Shown: positions 62,262-64,000 of the stretch, piece after piece
How the letters are laid out: every line of letters starts with the position of its first letter
How positions within the stretch are numbered: the first letter of the stretch is position 1
Source: Anaerohabitans sp964387285
Lineage (GTDB): Bacteria > Zhuqueibacterota > Zhuqueibacteria > Residuimicrobiales > Residuimicrobiaceae
Length of the DNA: 64,000 nucleotides
Assembly: GCA_964387285.1 (NCBI GenBank)
Contig: CAYLWO010000001.1
Location: 1-64,000, forward strand
Reading direction: 5' to 3'
The notes under the pieces: model-generated
The model's database searches: none
Told to the model about the DNA's origin: nothing
Seen by the model: the letters and a program-made list of their open reading frames with translations, nothing else
Translations under genes and position numbers: made by a program

Positions 62262-62771
62262 CTATTTTTTCGTGTAAACAACCACCAGCGTGCCGCCTTC
62301 CATGGCCGGCTCTTTATCGAATTTGGCAATATCTTCCAGCGCTTTGGTAAAATTTTCCATAACGCGTTTGCCGAATTCCTGGTGAATCATCTCACGGCCT
62401 TTAAACATCACCGAGGCCTTGACCCGGTTGCCTTCCTCGAGGAATTTGCGCGCATGTTTCACTTTAAAGTCAAAATCATGCTCCTCGATTTTTGGACGCA
62501 ACCTGATCTCTTTGGTCAGGATGACGTGCTGTTTCTTTTTAGTTTCTTTTTCCTTCTTGGCCAGTTCATATTTAAACTTGCCAAAATCCATGATTTTACA
62601 GACCGGCGGATCGGAATTGGGTGAAACCTCCACCAAATCATATCCGGCCGCTTCTGCCTTTTTGAGCGCTTCACCGGTTTTCACCAGTCCGAGCTGTCCG
62701 CCAGCTTCGTCTATTAAGCGCACCACCGGCACATCAATTTGTTCATTGACGCGAATGGCTTTTTTCTTGAT
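62262..62771 (-). CDS. infC: Translation initiation factor IF-3 with AUC start codon
   Basis: A 169-residue factor that guards start-codon selection. The N-domain begins IKKKAIRVNEQIDVPVVRLI, then AEAAGYDLVEVSPNSDPP, KIMDFGKFKYEL and the C-domain VILTKEIRLRPKIEEHDFD. Family N-termini extend upstream of the first GTG at 62732, and the open frame leads back to ATC at 62771, with AGAAGGAG seven bases before it. IF-3 genes commonly use rare start codons (AUU in E. coli), through which the factor limits its own synthesis; this ATC fits that. It follows thrS with 58 bases between. Confidence 0.93.
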   Translation of the reverse strand: MKKKAIRVNEQIDVPVVRLIDEAGGQLGLVKTGEALKKAEAAGYDLVEVSPNSDPPVCKIMDFGKFKYELAKKEKETKKKQHVILTKEIRLRPKIEEHDFDFKVKHARKFLEEGNRVKASVMFKGREMIHQEFGKRVMENFTKALEDIAKFDKEPAMEGGTLVVVYTKK

Positions 62772-62829
62772 GGTCGTTCTCCTTCTGTTGGTCCGAAATT
62801 TCTCTTGAGACCTTTATTTGGTTCAAGGC

Positions 62830-64000
62830 TTATTGTCGCAATCGCTCTTTTTCTTTAATTTCATCCATGACGGCTTGCAGAGGGAGTGAACCGCAATCGC
62901 CTTCTTTGTGTTTGCGCAAGGAGACGGCATTGGCCTCCATCTCTTTCTGGCCGAGAATAATCATATAGGGAATTTTTTGTGTTTCCGCTTCACGAATCTT
63001 GTAGCCGACTTTTTCCGAGCGTTCATCGAACTGCACGCGAATCTGGTTGTTTTGCATCGTCTGAAAAACAGAGCGCGCATACTCTAACTGTTTTTCCGTT
63101 ATGGGAATCACAATCGCCTGCACAGGCGCCAGCCACAACGGGAAAGCGCCTGCATAATGTTCGATCAACACGCCGAAAAACCGTTCCAAAGAACCCAACA
63201 AAGCGCGATGCAGCATGATCGGACGATGCCGGTTGCCGTCCTGGCCCACATAGGTAATGTTGAATCTTTCCGGTTCGTTGAAATCTACCTGCAACGTGGA
63301 ACATTGCCAGGTCCGACCCAACATATCCTTTATTTTTATGTCGATCTTGGGACCGTAAAAGACGCCTTCACCCGGATCAATTTTGTAATTTACTTCAGCG
63401 CGTTCCAGAGCTTTTTTAAGCGCGTCTGTGGCCACTTGCCAGCTTTCCACCGTACCGACCGCGTTGGCCGGCCGGGTGGACAGGTAGACGTCGTAATCTT
63501 TAAAGCCGAAAGAACCCAACATATACAGACAGAATTTCAGGGTGCGTAAAATTTCCTCATCCAGTTGGTCCGGACGACAGATGAGATGCGCATCGTCCTG
63601 GGTAAATCCGCGTACGCGCAACAGGCCGTGCAATACGCCGGATCGCTCATACCGATACACCGTGCCGAGCTCAGCCCAACGCAACGGCAAATCACGATAA
63701 CTGCGCATGGTGCTTTTGTATATTTGCAGATGGAAGGGACAATTCATCGGTTTGATGAGATATTGCATCTCGTCCACTTCCATGGCGGAAAACATGTTTT
63801 CTTTAAAAAAGTCCAAATGGCCGCTGGTCGACCAGAGATTAGCGCGCGCGATATGCGGCGTGTTGACGAATTCATATCCGGCTTTGAGATGTTCCTGTTT
63901 CCAGAATTCCTCCATCTTGTAGCGGATAAACGCGCCTTTCGGATGCCAGAGAATCAGGCCGGCGCCGATCTCGTCATTGATGCTGTACAGATCCAGGTCC
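62830..64000 (-). CDS. thrS: Threonyl-tRNA synthetase, N-terminal part beyond the window
   Basis: The window contains the last 390 or so residues. The frame is open through position 64000 and begins here with LYSINDEIGAGLILWHPKGA, the start of the catalytic domain. Class II motifs are visible: motif 2 (LRWAELGTVYRYERSGVLHGLLRVRGFTQDD), zinc-site Cys/His (MNCPFHLQIYKSTMRSYRDLP), motif 3 (LHRALLGSLERFFGVLIEH), and the C-terminal anticodon-binding domain (QAIVIPITEKQLEYA). The TGS and editing domains would lie beyond the window. It heads the infC-rpmI-rplT-pheST cluster. Confidence 0.97.
   Translation of the reverse strand, partial: DLDLYSINDEIGAGLILWHPKGAFIRYKMEEFWKQEHLKAGYEFVNTPHIARANLWSTSGHLDFFKENMFSAMEVDEMQYLIKPMNCPFHLQIYKSTMRSYRDLPLRWAELGTVYRYERSGVLHGLLRVRGFTQDDAHLICRPDQLDEEILRTLKFCLYMLGSFGFKDYDVYLSTRPANAVGTVESWQVATDALKKALERAEVNYKIDPGEGVFYGPKIDIKIKDMLGRTWQCSTLQVDFNEPERFNITYVGQDGNRHRPIMLHRALLGSLERFFGVLIEHYAGAFPLWLAPVQAIVIPITEKQLEYARSVFQTMQNNQIRVQFDERSEKVGYKIREAETQKIPYMIILGQKEMEANAVSLRKHKEGDCGSLPLQAVMDEIKEKERLRQ

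Overview
The window looks like chromosomal DNA of an uncultured Gram-negative bacterium of the Fibrobacterota-Chlorobi-Bacteroidota neighbourhood, most like the KSB1 or Calditrichota-type lineages. This is an inference from gene content: secreted proteins ending in the YPNPFNP-type sorting/FlgD-like domain, a PorV/PorQ-type outer membrane protein, TonB receptors with carboxypeptidase-regulatory N-domains, a FISUMP protein and FadL-like barrels. A 100-N scaffold gap flanked by identical 55-base ends shows that the sequence is a draft assembly, probably a metagenome bin. No transposase, prophage or CRISPR array was seen.

Region by region. 1-3.4 kb: a cation-efflux transporter with three regulatory C-terminal domains, then a FISUMP protein and a beta-helix protein. 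3.9-18 kb: a surface/export block of TonB receptor, PorV-like protein, a 1228-residue secreted protein with calcium-loop-like motifs, a parvulin lipoprotein, a secreted protein made of three near-identical domains plus a sorting tail, and a second parvulin. 18-22.5 kb: secreted hypothetical and FGE-like proteins, a CsgG/PEGA protein behind a palindrome-rich control region, and an FN3 lipoprotein. 22.6-26.5 kb: endonuclease IV, GalT, a ComM-type ATPase and a STAS protein. 26.5-26.8 kb: an apparently unannotated structured RNA on the minus strand with its own promoter and terminator. 26.8-34.2 kb: NfeD-slipin pair, PLP enzyme, outer membrane protein, DUF72, a probable tiny selenoprotein (in-frame UGA with a SECIS-like hairpin), FmdB zinc ribbon, CoA-disulfide-reductase-like flavoprotein and a DUF6132 protein. 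34.2-40.3 kb, minus strand: DtxR-type regulator, FeoA, FeoB, TonB receptor and an alkaline-phosphatase-superfamily protein, with a perfect palindrome at the promoter end.

40.4-51.7 kb: a secreted phospholipase-D-type protein, the Tdh-Kbl threonine pathway, IspG, a PfkB kinase, a small parvulin, a glycosyltransferase, tRNA-Pro and LeuRS. 51.7-52.3 kb: a gap region with a truncated RCK_C-like coding end. 52.3-64 kb, minus strand: a TPR protein, tRNA-Arg, FolD, a YmdB-type phosphodiesterase, RNase Y, a structured RNA, ZapA, a coiled-coil protein, PheT, PheS, L20, L35, IF-3 (AUC start) and ThrS (cut by the window end). This is the widely conserved thrS-infC-rpmI-rplT-pheST cluster fused to the zapA-rny-ymdB-folD block.

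A palindromic repeat family (core CCTTGCGAAGGTTT and its complement) occupies at least five intergenic sites, with one more half-site. The strongest candidates for something new are the small selenoprotein with its matching DUF6132 neighbour, the structured RNA at 26.55-26.74 kb, and the TonB/PorV/parvulin/tandem-repeat surface locus.
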